Shown here piece after piece: positions 1-8,150 of a stretch of DNA of 64,000 nucleotides; the stretch's first letter is position 1, and each line of letters opens with the position of its first letter. Source of the stretch: CAYPHY01 sp964410625 (GTDB taxonomy: Bacteria > Chloroflexota > Anaerolineae > Promineifilales > Promineifilaceae). The position numbers and the translations under genes are program-made. Below the pieces are notes generated by a model that was given only the letters and a program-made list of their open reading frames with translations, ran no database searches and was not told where the DNA came from. Location of the stretch: the NCBI GenBank assembly GCA_964410625.1, contig CAYPHY010000005.1:62001-126000 (forward strand), read 5' to 3'.

Positions 1-120
1 TCGTTGGCGGATGAACGGCCGATGCAAGTACGTACCTGTCGTACCTGCGGCCGTGACTATACCGACATGGAGTGTCCCTACTGCCGCGCCAACCGCATCC
101 GCCTACGCGGTCATCCGTGA
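1..120 (+). CDS. C-terminal end of a zinc-ribbon protein (5' end outside window)
   Basis: Reading frame 1 is open from the window edge to a TGA at 118-120 and gives 39 residues. It contains CRTC at residues 13-16 and CPYC at 25-28, so two CxxC knuckles separated by eight residues, the layout of a small zinc ribbon. A basic tail (ANRIRLRGHP) follows. Many unrelated proteins end in such a ribbon, so the function of the parent protein cannot be told from this piece. A bidirectional terminator at 200-229 separates it from the convergent cytochrome c gene. Confidence 0.55.
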   Translation, partial: SLADERPMQVRTCRTCGRDYTDMECPYCRANRIRLRGHP

Positions 121-140
121 TGGTGTAGTAGTGTACCGGT

Positions 141-186
141 GTATTGGTATATTGGTGTATTAGTCTAATAACCAATATACCAATAC
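141..186. repeat. AT-rich long inverted repeat
   Basis: Arms 141-156 (GTATTGGTATATTGGT) and 171-186 are perfect 16-bp reverse complements. The spacer itself pairs (TATTAG 158-163 with CTAATA 165-170), so nearly the whole 46 nt folds into one stem with a single bulge. The arm repeats the word TATTGGT. It sits between convergent genes, next to the terminator at 200-229. Confidence 0.75.
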
Positions 187-199
187 ATCAATATACAAA

Positions 200-229
200 A
201 AAAGCCCACCAATAATTTGGTGGGCTTTT
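200..229. terminator. Bidirectional intrinsic terminator
   Basis: GCCCACCAA (204-212) pairs with TTGGTGGGC (217-225) around a 4-nt loop. The stem is flanked by an A-run on the left and TTTT on the right, so it has U-tract potential on both strands. It lies between the partial zinc-ribbon gene (+) and the cytochrome c gene (-), which converge here. Confidence 0.85.
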
Positions 230-268
230 CTTATCCGTTTATTTCCCCAACTCGTTGTTGTTTATTGC

Positions 269-1117
269 TTACTCACCAAGCAGGTAGGCCAGGATGTCGG
301 CCATATCTTGTGGGTTGTTGCCCATTGTGGCCGCAAAGGTGTTCGGCATCAGGCTTGGCTCTGTGCAAGCGCCGGTTGGGCAGTCGGGCGCGATATGGTC
401 ATTCGGGTAGAGAATGGAGTGGTAGACATATTCCTCGGCACTCATACCCTCTACGCGCGAGCCGCCCTCTTCAGCAATGTTTGCCAGGGACGGGCCGACC
501 GTCGGCGCTTGAGCTGCCTCGTCGTTGGGATTGCCATGACAGGCGGCGCAACCATAGGTCGCCAGGAATAACTGCTCGCCATTGGCGGCATCTCCCGCTT
601 CTTGCCCTTCCAAAAATTCCTCAACCGTTTCCGGCCAAGGGAAGGTGACAACTGGCTGCGAGCAGAGTTCTTCCGATTCCCAATTCAAGACAAAATTGGT
701 CACATTTTGCACCTGATCGGGTCGCAAGGGGCCACCAAACTGGTCCGCCCAGGCGGGCATGACCGCCCCGCGACCAGCGGCCACTGTACGGAGGACAAAA
801 TTGTGTTTGCTTCCTTCCCAACCCTGGGCAGCCATGCTGGCGCTAACATCACCACAGAGCAAGCCGTTGGAGTTGAGGGGCAAACCCTGGCAGGGGATGG
901 AGTTGCCGGTGGCGTCAAAGCACGCCTGCGCCGTTCCATCCACACCGTGACAGGTGGCACAGTTGCTGGTGAAAATCTCTGCGCCTTCTTCGATGGAACG
1001 TCCCTGGGCAGCGGCCGTGAATCGCTCTAATCTGGCCGGTTCGCGCAGTGCGGCATAGCCAAAGACCATCATCGTCAACAAAAACGCGATGGTGCCAATT
1101 AAAATCTTAATCTGCAT
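269..1117 (-). CDS. Membrane-anchored di-haem cytochrome c of a quinol:cytochrome c oxidoreductase
   Basis: A 282-residue protein with one N-terminal membrane anchor (about residues 4-24) and two class I cytochrome c domains. The haem-binding motifs are CATCH at 53-57 and CAACH at 190-194. Likely distal Met ligands are M120 (AVMPAW) and M257 (SLMPNT). The ATG is preceded by GAGGGA about 8 nt upstream. It is the last gene of a Rieske-cytochrome b-cytochrome c operon read leftwards, so it probably plays the cytochrome c1 role, passing electrons from the Rieske centre to a periplasmic carrier or oxidase. Two haems rather than one resembles the di-haem QcrC type. Family assignment is firm; the exact acceptor is unknown. 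Confidence 0.9.
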   Translation of the reverse strand: MQIKILIGTIAFLLTMMVFGYAALREPARLERFTAAAQGRSIEEGAEIFTSNCATCHGVDGTAQACFDATGNSIPCQGLPLNSNGLLCGDVSASMAAQGWEGSKHNFVLRTVAAGRGAVMPAWADQFGGPLRPDQVQNVTNFVLNWESEELCSQPVVTFPWPETVEEFLEGQEAGDAANGEQLFLATYGCAACHGNPNDEAAQAPTVGPSLANIAEEGGSRVEGMSAEEYVYHSILYPNDHIAPDCPTGACTEPSLMPNTFAATMGNNPQDMADILAYLLGE

Positions 1118-1150
1118 AGTCGTTGTCCCTCGAAAGAGTGGATAGTGATG

Positions 1151-1227
1151 TAGTGAATAGTGGTTAGCGACTGCTAGTAAGACAATTTGCTCGTCATTAC
1201 TATCTAGCTACTAACCACTAGTCACTA
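1151..1227. repeat. Imperfect inverted repeat between cytochrome genes
   Basis: Left arm 1151-1179 and right arm 1198-1227 are imperfect reverse complements built from repeated words TAGTGA/TAGTGG and CACTA. The structure fills the space between the cytochrome b stop and the cytochrome c start and overlaps the last codons of cytochrome b. It could tune the ratio of the two transcripts. Confidence 0.55.
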
Positions 1228-2907
1228 ACAACTCTTATTAGCATAGCGGCACTCTTCTTCGTAGAGCGAGTCCGCATGTCGGTAGCTAACCCATTCGGTA
1301 TTGATCATCACTTCGTCCGGCCGTTCAGGATGGGTCACTTCATAGAAGAGGGTCAGCCGCCGCATTCCCTCTTGCACGTCTTCAATACGCAGCTCAGTAA
1401 AGGGATCGGGCATGACGGCATCACTGAAGTAATTGTTATACTGAGGCTCGCCATTATCCAGCGTGATAACTTCACATGCTGCCCATTGCGGATCGTTTCG
1501 CACGGTGCAACTGTGGCGATGCATGGCCTCGTAATACTCTTCCAGGCCACGTGTGAGATATGGGTTGCCTTCTATTTCTTGATGCGGGAAGTAGGTTCCC
1601 GGCACTAAATATTCAAAGGGAATGCCTTTCAACCCACCCGGCCCTTCTTCGGGCAGTAGCTCAATGCTGACCTCTCGTTCGGGAGAACTGCTAACACGAT
1701 ATTCCGGCGTCCCCATCCAGTTGGAGAGGAGCATGGCGGCGATAAAGAGCATTGAAACCGTCAGGCCAACACGCCGGTCGGCATAGCGACGGCTTTTGCC
1801 AACTTCTACATAGGGCATGACAATGAAGGCCACCAGCAGCAGTGGGATGAAGCCAACGACGAGCGTCTTATCAGCCAGTTTGAGCCACCCTTGTGACCAG
1901 GAGAGATACCAGGGCGCAACCACATGTAGGGGCGTAACCACCGGGTCGGCGTGGCTTTCCAGCGGTGCGTCCCACAGCCAGAGCGAACCGGCGACGAGGA
2001 CGAGCGTGAGCAACGCGGTCCACATCAACTCGCTGGTCAAGAGATCAGGGATGAAGTAAGTGCGCTCATCACGCGGGACACGCTTGGCCGTGTCTTCGCC
2101 AATCTCCTCGCGGCCCGGGGGGAGCGAAATGCCGTAGAGAACGACCTTGTAGTAATGGACAAAGAAGAGGATACCGGCCAGGAGCGGGAGCAACAAGACG
2201 TGGAGCAGATACCAGCGCAATAACCCACCGGCCCCTAGCGCCGGCGCGCCCTGCAAAATCAGCAGGACAGTATTATTGACTTCTGGTGGGGCGGGGGCTG
2301 CGCCCGCGCCACTGATGAACACGGTCAACGCCCAGTAAGCCAGTTGGTCCCAGGGTAGTAGATAGCCACTGAAGCTGAGGAACAGGGTTATCAAGAGCAA
2401 TAGTACCCCTGTTGCCCAGGTGAATTGGCGTGGCTTCTTGTAACTGCCGGTGATAAATGTGCGTAACATATGCAACGCCACGGCCAGGACCATGACTTCG
2501 GCCCCCAGGCGGTGCATGTTGCGAAATAGCTGGCCCAGCGGCACGTTGCCTAAGATGTTCCACATGTTGTTGTAGGCAACCAGGGGGCTGGGGGTATAAA
2601 AGACCATCAAAATGATGCCGGTGATTGTCTCCCAGACGAGCATGAAGGTGGAAATCCATCCCAATCGGAAGGTGGGATAGATGTGGGTGACTTCGGTGTG
2701 ATAAAAGCTCGGCCGAATGTGGAGCCAAAAACCATCCGCGTGGGGGCGCAGGCGTGGGTTGGGCCGGCGTGGTTCATCACCGCGCAAAGCGCCACGGACG
2801 TCGTTGATGTTTAGCCCAGACGTCAGGCGTTCAACAACCTCGTCAGCCTTGGTAATGACAGCTTGCTTGACTCCTAGCTCGCGGACTTGGTCAACAAATG
2901 TAGCCAT
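1225..2907 (-). CDS. Cytochrome b subunit (b6-type N-terminal domain fused to a C-terminal domain)
   Basis: A 560-residue multi-pass membrane protein, the quinol-oxidising core of a bc-type complex. The b-haem histidines appear as H132/H146 in one helix and H236/H251 in the next. The 15-residue separation in the second pair is the b6-type arrangement. The usual Qo-site PEWY motif reads APWY (331-334), so the glutamate is replaced by proline. The protein combines the b6-like part, the subunit-IV-like part and an extra C-terminal soluble tail of roughly 150 residues after the last helix. The soluble N-terminal extension is about 60 residues. AAGGAGAG precedes the ATG. It lies between the Rieske gene (upstream) and cytochrome c gene (downstream). 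Confidence 0.93.
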   Translation of the reverse strand: MATFVDQVRELGVKQAVITKADEVVERLTSGLNINDVRGALRGDEPRRPNPRLRPHADGFWLHIRPSFYHTEVTHIYPTFRLGWISTFMLVWETITGIILMVFYTPSPLVAYNNMWNILGNVPLGQLFRNMHRLGAEVMVLAVALHMLRTFITGSYKKPRQFTWATGVLLLLITLFLSFSGYLLPWDQLAYWALTVFISGAGAAPAPPEVNNTVLLILQGAPALGAGGLLRWYLLHVLLLPLLAGILFFVHYYKVVLYGISLPPGREEIGEDTAKRVPRDERTYFIPDLLTSELMWTALLTLVLVAGSLWLWDAPLESHADPVVTPLHVVAPWYLSWSQGWLKLADKTLVVGFIPLLLVAFIVMPYVEVGKSRRYADRRVGLTVSMLFIAAMLLSNWMGTPEYRVSSSPEREVSIELLPEEGPGGLKGIPFEYLVPGTYFPHQEIEGNPYLTRGLEEYYEAMHRHSCTVRNDPQWAACEVITLDNGEPQYNNYFSDAVMPDPFTELRIEDVQEGMRRLTLFYEVTHPERPDEVMINTEWVSYRHADSLYEEECRYANKSC

Positions 2908-2939
2908 GTCTTCTCTCCTTAATAGAGATTAAGCGACTA

Positions 2940-2971
2940 AGAGATTGAGTGATTTCAATCGCTCAATCTCT
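2940..2971. repeat. Hairpin in the Rieske-cytochrome b intergenic space
   Basis: AGAGATTGAGTGATT (2940-2954) pairs with AATCGCTCAATCTCT (2957-2971) with one mismatch and a two-base loop. The flanks repeat GAGATT and AATCTC. It belongs to the locus-specific, word-repeat palindromes found throughout the window. Confidence 0.65.
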
Positions 2972-2989
2972 AATCTCCTATTCTCATTT

Positions 2990-3661
2990 CTACGGGCAAT
3001 TCCCCGCGAAGCTACACAAAAGGGTTTGTGCCGGTCCTTCTTTTCGGGCACCTGTGTCCACACGGATGAAAGCGGTGTCGGCTGGTAAGACAACCGGTGT
3101 ATAAAAATCGTTGGCGTCTACGGCTGATTCCGCCAGGACAGTTGTGCCATCAGCGCCCAACGCCGCCACCTGGAAACGATCCAGGGTGCGCGGGGCGGGG
3201 GACTCGACACGACGGCCGTCCAGCCGATACTTTGAGCCATGGCAGGGGCATTCAAAGCGATTATTGGCCGGCGTCCAGGAATAAATACAACCTAAATGAG
3301 TGCAAACCTTATAGATGGCAGCGACGCCTTGAATCGGTTCCGATTCATCTTCGGCCGAGTACATCAGTTCGTTGGGGTTACTGGAATCAAGATTGACCAG
3401 CCAAAAACGGCCGTCGGCGAAATTGACTGGCTCGGCATTGACTTCTGGAATCTGACCTATATCCAGGGTAAATGTACCGCCGAACTCACCTTCGCGAAAG
3501 CGGGGGATGAGAAACCAAACGAGAAGTCCGGCCCCCTGCAATGTAAGCAGCGCGATGGAAGCCCCCCAGATGTAATAGAGGAACTCCCGCCTGCTCATAC
3601 CAGTACGGTTAAACAACCCGGATGCGGCCCCTGCGTCGGCCGTTGTTGCTTGACTCGCCAT
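2990..3661 (-). CDS. Rieske [2Fe-2S] subunit of the bc-type complex
   Basis: A 223-residue protein with a TAT-like start (MSRREF at 22-27) followed by one membrane helix (about 30-52). The cluster-binding boxes are CTHLGC at 120-125 and CPCHG at 138-142, giving the two Cys and two His ligands plus the disulphide cysteines. The function is electron transfer from quinol at the Qo site to the cytochrome c subunit. It is the first gene of the three-gene operon. AGGAGAG precedes the ATG. The reverse-strand leader region contains an imperfect inverted repeat (3681-3758). Confidence 0.95.
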   Translation of the reverse strand: MASQATTADAGAASGLFNRTGMSRREFLYYIWGASIALLTLQGAGLLVWFLIPRFREGEFGGTFTLDIGQIPEVNAEPVNFADGRFWLVNLDSSNPNELMYSAEDESEPIQGVAAIYKVCTHLGCIYSWTPANNRFECPCHGSKYRLDGRRVESPAPRTLDRFQVAALGADGTTVLAESAVDANDFYTPVVLPADTAFIRVDTGARKEGPAQTLLCSFAGNCP

Positions 3662-3680
3662 AAGCTCTCTCCTGCGAACC

Positions 3681-3758
3681 AGTAAGCAGCAAATGGTTGA
3701 CGGTCAGCATCGAATTATGGAGTAGATTTCCTGCTGGCCGTCGGCCGTTGGCTGCTTA
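3681..3758. repeat. Imperfect inverted repeat upstream of the Rieske gene
   Basis: AGTAAGCAGCAAATGGTTGA onward (3681-3709) pairs imperfectly with 3732-3758 (GCTGGCCGTCGGCCGTTGGC core). It lies between the tRNA gene and the Rieske start codon, so it could be a leader structure or a relic of a repeat. No function is visible. Confidence 0.5.
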
Positions 3759-3845
3759 CCTGAAAAAAGTAGTTGTGCTTTTTGTCACAAACCCATTATA
3801 ACAGAACAAAGTCGCGTGTTCAAAATAATAAATGGGCAATTTGGA

Positions 3846-3919
3846 TGGGCGCTGAGGGACTCGAACCCCCGACTTCTTCGGTGTAAACGAAGCGCTCTGA
3901 CCAACTGAGCTAAGCGCCC
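3846..3919 (-). tRNA. tRNA-Val (anticodon UAC)
   Basis: Read on the minus strand, a 7-bp acceptor stem (GGGCGCT with AGCGCCC), D-arm AGCTCAGTTGGTCAGAGC, anticodon stem CTTCG/CGAAG with loop TTTACAC, and T-arm containing GGTTCGAGTCC form a complete cloverleaf. The anticodon TAC reads valine codons. The discriminator base is A and CCA is not encoded. It stands alone between the bc-complex operon and dcd. Confidence 0.96.
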
Positions 3920-3964
3920 TTGTTGAGAGTGAATTATAACGCACAATTGCCGCGTGGCAATTAG

Positions 3965-4006
3965 ACCTACGAGATTGGCGACGCATCTATCGCTAATCTC
4001 GCAGGT
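3965..4006. repeat. Inverted repeat, 17-bp arms
   Basis: ACCTACGAGATTGGCGA (3965-3981) faces TCGCTAATCTCGCAGGT (3990-4006) with two mismatches. It is between the tRNA-Val gene and the 3' end of dcd, and could terminate dcd. Confidence 0.65.
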
Positions 4007-4022
4007 GTCGCCGGTCTTGCCT

Positions 4023-4047
4023 GGGCAACCACAAGGGTTGCCCCTAC
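4023..4047. repeat. Palindromic element, ACAAG-loop family (copy 1)
   Basis: GGGCAACC, loop ACAAG, GGTTGCCC, then CTAC. Two further copies occur at 59593-59617 (inverse orientation, one base different) and 59642-59666, where the stem bases differ but remain paired. It lies just after the dcd stop codon. Confidence 0.75.
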
Positions 4048-4068
4048 TGGGGGAGGCAATGGGGTGGT

Positions 4069-4623
4069 CTAAATTCGTGGTAGCACAATGCTTTGTTGCC
4101 CCTGATACTTACCCTTGCGGTCGGCATAGGAGACCTCGCAGACATCGGGCGACTCAAAGAACAGCACCTGAGCAATGCCCTCATTGGCATAAACGCGGGC
4201 GGGAAGGGGGGTTGTATTGGAGATTTCCAGCGTGACGAAGCCCTCCCACTCCGGCTCAAAGGGGGTGACGTTGACGATCAGCCCACAGCGGGCATAGGTG
4301 CTTTTGCCAACGCAGAGGGTCAGCACATTGCGCGGGATGCGAAAGTATTCCACCGTTTGCGCCAACACAAAGGAGTTTGGCGGGATAACGCAGATATCGC
4401 CATTAAAATCAACAAAGGATTTAGGGTTAAACTGCTTGGGATCAACAACGGCCGAATGCACATTGGTGAAAATCTTAAACTCATTGCTGACACGGATGTC
4501 ATAGCCATAGGACGACAGGCCATAGGAGATGACGCCTTCGCGGACCTGGCCGTCTACAAACGGCTCGATCATCCCTTGTTCCAGGGCCATCTTGCGTATC
4601 CAGGTGTCGGGTCGAATTGCCAT
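4069..4623 (-). CDS. dcd: dCTP deaminase
   Basis: A 184-residue member of the dCTP deaminase/dUTPase fold, full length for the family. It deaminates dCTP to dUTP, feeding thymidylate synthesis. Diagnostic segments are the SYGLSSYGYDIRV region near residues 33-45, the catalytic glutamate in GFVTLEISNT, and the C-terminal nucleotide-closing segment. GAGGAA precedes the ATG. A long inverted repeat (4643-4708) starts 20 nt upstream of the start codon, within the expected leader. Confidence 0.95.
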   Translation of the reverse strand: MAIRPDTWIRKMALEQGMIEPFVDGQVREGVISYGLSSYGYDIRVSNEFKIFTNVHSAVVDPKQFNPKSFVDFNGDICVIPPNSFVLAQTVEYFRIPRNVLTLCVGKSTYARCGLIVNVTPFEPEWEGFVTLEISNTTPLPARVYANEGIAQVLFFESPDVCEVSYADRKGKYQGQQSIVLPRI

Positions 4624-4642
4624 GTGGTTCCTCTATTTGTGC

Positions 4643-4708
4643 GACACGAATGGCACGAATGACACGAATTTTCCCTTCTATTTTCGTGTTACTCGTGCCA
4701 TTCGTGTC
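4643..4708. repeat. 26-bp-arm inverted repeat upstream of dcd
   Basis: Arms 4643-4668 and 4683-4708 pair with three mismatches around a 14-nt spacer. Each arm consists of the word GACACGAAT or GGCACGAAT repeated three times. It sits between the META lipoprotein stop and the dcd start, so it may act as the terminator of the former operon unit or a leader structure of dcd. Confidence 0.75.
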
Positions 4709-4766
4709 AAGAATGCGTAAGTCCTATTCGGATTGATTTTGAGGAATTGTCGGCAATTCGGCCGAT

Positions 4767-4799
4767 GTGGTCAAGTCGTGGTCAAGTCGTGGTCACGTC
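4767..4799. repeat. Three tandem 11-bp direct repeats
   Basis: GTGGTCAAGTC occurs at 4767-4777 and 4778-4788 and, with one change, at 4789-4799. The last unit overlaps the stop codon of the META-domain lipoprotein (4798-4800). It may be a replication-slippage product. Confidence 0.8.
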
Positions 4800-5682
4800 A
4801 ATTCGCGGCCGTAAAGATGGCTACCGTCGCCCCTTCGCTGTCATAGAGCTGAAGCTCAGGGCCGCGTATGGTATAGGAAGCGACATTTTCCAGTCCCATC
4901 AAGAAGGCCGCTTCCTGCTCCATCACCCCTTCACCAGGGCAAGCTTTGCGCGTGCTGGCGGCGGGTTGAATCGTCAGGCTGTTTCCTTCGGCCGTATACG
5001 TCGTCATATAGTTGTTGCAACCGGCCAGCCCATTTAAGCTACCGTCCTCGCCAAAGACGGCCGTCACCTCTGTGTCGGGCAATAAACTGGTCACGCCACC
5101 TTGCAGATTGTTATAGCCGGTCAGTGACCAGCTGGTGCCGGTTAGCGACGCGGGTTCTAAAACGGTGAAGGTTAAGACCACCTCCCCTTCCCCATTGCTG
5201 ATCTCCAGCCGGTCATCCGTAACCTGGTAGCTGGCAGCGTTTTGCAGATGGGCAAAATAGGCTGTTTCCTGGGTCCCCAGCTCTTCGGGGGTGCAGAGCA
5301 TCAGCGTCGAGGCGATCTGGCCGATGGTCAGTTCGTTGCCGCTTTGCTCATAGCTGCCGGAAAAGCCATTGCAGCCGCCGTTGCCGCTGATCTGGCCGTC
5401 GCTAAATTCGGCCGATGCACCGCTATCGGCAATGGCCGGGACCATCTCCCCTGTCTCGTTGCGCCAGTTCTCTAATGCCCAAACTTGACCTTCCAGGGCG
5501 TTTGATTCTTGCATGGACTCTTCACCTTCCTCGTTTTCGGGGGTTTCGGCCGTTGGTTCGGCCTCGGCCGTTTCCTCAGTTGGATTGATGGCCCCTTCTG
5601 TCCCTGAACCGGCTGGCGTGCAAGCCATCAGGCCAATAGCCAGGACAAGGATGAGAACCGTAATAATCGGGAACTTTTTCAT
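4798..5682 (-). CDS. Lipoprotein with two META (HslJ-like) domains
   Basis: A 294-residue secreted lipoprotein with a signal peptide ending in the lipobox LMAC (C21) and an acidic, Glu/Thr/Pro-rich linker (about 25-60). Two copies of the META domain follow (about 62-175 and 180-293). Each has the pattern L-x-G-x-x-W near its start and G-x-x-GCN in the middle (GNGGCNGF; GLAGCNNY), and each carries a second cysteine that may form a disulphide. META proteins such as HslJ are linked to stress tolerance; the molecular role is not known. The ATG is preceded by AAGGAAAA. Confidence 0.85.
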   Translation of the reverse strand: MKKFPIITVLILVLAIGLMACTPAGSGTEGAINPTEETAEAEPTAETPENEEGEESMQESNALEGQVWALENWRNETGEMVPAIADSGASAEFSDGQISGNGGCNGFSGSYEQSGNELTIGQIASTLMLCTPEELGTQETAYFAHLQNAASYQVTDDRLEISNGEGEVVLTFTVLEPASLTGTSWSLTGYNNLQGGVTSLLPDTEVTAVFGEDGSLNGLAGCNNYMTTYTAEGNSLTIQPAASTRKACPGEGVMEQEAAFLMGLENVASYTIRGPELQLYDSEGATVAIFTAAN

Positions 5683-5712
5683 AGTTGTTATTTTCCTTTA
5701 CTATCAAGTACT

Positions 5713-5774
5713 AGAAACCCGGTTTCTGCGCTCTTGATGGAGGTAGCCGTTTACCAGTTAGAAACCGGGTTTCT
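5713..5774. repeat. Pair of GAAACCGGGTTTC palindromes
   Basis: AGAAACCCGGTTTCT (5713-5727) and AGAAACCGGGTTTCT (5760-5774) are each palindromic and are also reverse complements of each other. They lie between the FN3 protein gene and the META lipoprotein. The same element recurs at 8103-8140 and 35320-35380. Confidence 0.8.
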
Positions 5775-5834
5775 AAATAGTGTCTAACGCTACTACGAAG
5801 ACGACCAAACTCAGCGGGTAGTTCCCTCTGGCGT

Positions 5835-7517
5835 TCAACGGAACAGGGCGGGGAACCAGGTTAACGGCTCAATAAACGGCGGGCTGTTGTCTACGATGAT
5901 AAAGTTGCCGGGGCCTTCGCTGAAGGGGCTGACACGGCCGAGATTATCCCGCGCCCGCACACGAAACTCATACACCCCATCCCCATTGCTGGCGGTGAAC
6001 GACGATACCGTCGTATTCACATTATTCAGCCAACGTTGCCAGGGGCCTTCGTTGTAACGATACTCGACATCATAGCCAGCGATCTCCGCCCCTGGGGCGG
6101 CTTGCCCTTGCCAGCGAACGTTGAAGGTCAATGAACTGGTGATATAGGGATCGAAAGGGATCATCTCGGCGGTTGGCGGCCCCAAGGAGATGGTGGTGGT
6201 GGCCTGGGGTGTGGTGGGGAATGGCTGCACATTGCCAACACCGTCTGTTCCCCTGGCGCGGAAGCCATAGGTATTGCCCTCAAGTGCGCCGGTGAACTGC
6301 GTCGAGACAGCAGTTGTCCGGCTGAGCAGCGGTTGCCAGGAGCCGTTGTTGATGTTGTATTCCACATCAAAGTGGGCGATCCCGCTCAGATTGTCGCTGC
6401 CCGACCAGGAGACAATGAAGGAGGGGGCGGCCGTAAATTGGGGCAAGGGATTGACCGACACCACCGGCACTTGCGAATCTACCGTCGTACTGGCCTGGGC
6501 GGTGTCGCTCCAGGGTTGTTGGTTTCCGGCGTTGTCAACGGCACGGACGACAAATTGATAGGTGACGCCATTTGCGCCCCCCTGAAATTCGGCCGAGGTC
6601 GCCGTCGTATGGAATTGCCAATCAACCCAACTGCCGCCCTGGGTGCGATAGCGCACATCATAATAGGCGATGCCGCTGCCGCCGTGGTCTGTCCCACTCC
6701 ATTCCACCTCAAAGAGTGTGGGGGAATAGCGAGGCAGGGCTTCTACGTTGGCCGTAGGGGGTGTGTTGTCCTGGATGATGGTGTAATCAACGGTCAGTCG
6801 CGGGAAAAGGCCGTTGTTGGCGTTCAGCGCATAGAAAATGCGCTCACGGTCACGCGGGGTCTCATCCCCGACGAAAATCATCCCGAAGTTCGGCCGCGAG
6901 TCATAGACCCATTCCCGCACCAGCTCGGTCACATCACCGGCCACATAGCCGACGACCGGCGGGATCTCCCCTTCGCCAAAGATGGTGCCCCAGTCGGGTA
7001 GATGGTTGTTCCAGGTGATTTGCGCGGCGTCCCAGGTGGAGTTCAGCGGCCGTAGTTGTGTCCCCATCGGCGCGTCCCCGGCCGGGCTGAAGGCGTGTTC
7101 GTACCCTTCGACAAACGCGCTGTTGATCGTTGCGTTATTGGGGATGAAGGCAGCAACATCAAAAAAGAGGTAGATGCGTTCCGCCCCATACCCATTGGAG
7201 ACGTTATATCCCAGGCGAAGGTTGGAACTGTTTGACCAGTTGGTGTTGGGCTGGTCGGAGGTGACAAAGGTATCGGCCGCTGCTGGAATCTGGATCACCG
7301 TGTTGGTGGCGTCGCCGGAGCGTGTCTGGCTGAGAATCCTGGTGCTTAAGGTGCTATAGACTTCGGCGTCGGTCGGTAGATCGGCCGTGTCCTCATCCTG
7401 GGCCACAAGCGAAGTCGCCCCCAGCGTTAAGAGCAGGACGACCAGCAATAGAGCGATTGCTCGCGAGAGCGTTCCAATAAGACGCGCTATGGTTGCGGTG
7501 AACGATTGACGAGACAT
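5835..7517 (-). CDS. Secreted DNRLRE-type domain protein with fibronectin type III repeats
   Basis: A 560-residue exported protein with a signal sequence (about 18-40). A first domain (about 68-245) has the DTFV...NTNWS...LRLGY...AERIYLFFD features of the DNRLRE/CBM96-like family. Three repeats of about 90 residues follow, typical of fibronectin type III modules, with the recurring W-S-G-x-D and YDVxYR cores. It ends in TWFPALFR, a short aromatic-Pro tail seen again in the propeller protein at 17175-18617. The likely role is an extracellular or surface adhesion or carbohydrate-binding protein; the substrate is unknown. AAGGAGG precedes the ATG. Confidence 0.75.
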   Translation of the reverse strand: MSRQSFTATIARLIGTLSRAIALLLVVLLLTLGATSLVAQDEDTADLPTDAEVYSTLSTRILSQTRSGDATNTVIQIPAAADTFVTSDQPNTNWSNSSNLRLGYNVSNGYGAERIYLFFDVAAFIPNNATINSAFVEGYEHAFSPAGDAPMGTQLRPLNSTWDAAQITWNNHLPDWGTIFGEGEIPPVVGYVAGDVTELVREWVYDSRPNFGMIFVGDETPRDRERIFYALNANNGLFPRLTVDYTIIQDNTPPTANVEALPRYSPTLFEVEWSGTDHGGSGIAYYDVRYRTQGGSWVDWQFHTTATSAEFQGGANGVTYQFVVRAVDNAGNQQPWSDTAQASTTVDSQVPVVSVNPLPQFTAAPSFIVSWSGSDNLSGIAHFDVEYNINNGSWQPLLSRTTAVSTQFTGALEGNTYGFRARGTDGVGNVQPFPTTPQATTTISLGPPTAEMIPFDPYITSSLTFNVRWQGQAAPGAEIAGYDVEYRYNEGPWQRWLNNVNTTVSSFTASNGDGVYEFRVRARDNLGRVSPFSEGPGNFIIVDNSPPFIEPLTWFPALFR

Positions 7518-7685
7518 CCCAAGCCTCCTTGCTCGGTTGAGCGGGACTAAAAAACGGCTACTCCCTTATCTGCTTACCTATTTATCCCTTCCTTATGAAG
7601 ATGGTAGCATTAAAAATCCCCTCTGGATAGCCCCCTTTTGTCACTTTGACCAATGGTAATCCTTAAAATTTCGTAAGAAATGTAG

Positions 7686-7713
7686 GTGACAAGCGAGGTT
7701 TCATCATTATAAT
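7686..7713 (+). promoter_or_regulatory. Candidate sigma-70 promoter for the CBM48 gene
   Basis: GTGACA (7686-7691) and TATAAT (7708-7713) with a 16-bp spacer, about 80 nt upstream of the CBM48-like gene and in its orientation. The 277-bp gap 7518-7794 shows nothing else that can be recognised. Confidence 0.55.
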
Positions 7714-7794
7714 GCTTCCCGGCATAGCGCCAGATAGTAAGAAATATACGCGCGTTCATACCTTGAATGTGTCGGTAAAGAGTTAAAACAGAAA

Positions 7795-8094
7795 ATGTTG
7801 CAAAAGAAGTTTTTCAAGACGAAGAATGAAGTGGAAGTCACGTTTGCCTATGATGCCAATGGGGCGGAGTCGGTCGCTTTGGTTTGCGAGGCCAACGGCT
7901 GGGAGCCGGTGGCGATGAAGCGCAGCAAGCAAGGGACTTTCCAGACGAAGGTACGTTTGCCGAAGGACGGCCGCTACCAATTCCGCTATTTGGTGGATGA
8001 ACAAAAGTGGGTCAATGATGAGGCGGCCGATGCCTATACACCCAACGAACACGGCTCAACCAACAGCATTGTTGAGACCTTCAACAGCAATTAA
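7795..8094 (+). CDS. Stand-alone CBM48/AMPK-type glycogen-binding module
   Basis: A 99-residue protein made almost entirely of one isoamylase-N/CBM48-like beta-sandwich. The sequence carries the core features V-x-x-x-G-x-x-x-x-W (VCEANGWEP), a Lys/Gly-rich central turn, and the Y-x-F-R-Y-L-V-D segment with a following W (KWVNDEAAD). Such modules normally sit in glycogen-branching enzymes or AMPK beta subunits. Here the module has no catalytic partner and no signal peptide, so it is likely a cytosolic protein binding glucan or regulating a partner. It has its own promoter and a strong terminator (8103-8140). Confidence 0.75.
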   Translation: MLQKKFFKTKNEVEVTFAYDANGAESVALVCEANGWEPVAMKRSKQGTFQTKVRLPKDGRYQFRYLVDEQKWVNDEAADAYTPNEHGSTNSIVETFNSN

Positions 8095-8102
8095 CGAACC
8101 GT

Positions 8103-8140
8103 AAAAAACCGGGTTTCTCTGGAGAAACCCGGTTTTTTTT
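8103..8140. terminator. Strong intrinsic terminator made of the GAAACCGGGTTTC element
   Basis: AAAACCGGGTTTCTC and GAGAAACCCGGTTTT form a perfect stem with a very short loop, followed by a run of eight T. It ends the CBM48 gene (+) and, with the upstream A-run, could also act on the convergent sugar-dehydrogenase-like gene. It shows one interspersed palindrome family serving as a terminator. Confidence 0.85.
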
Positions 8141-8150
8141 GTAACACTCA

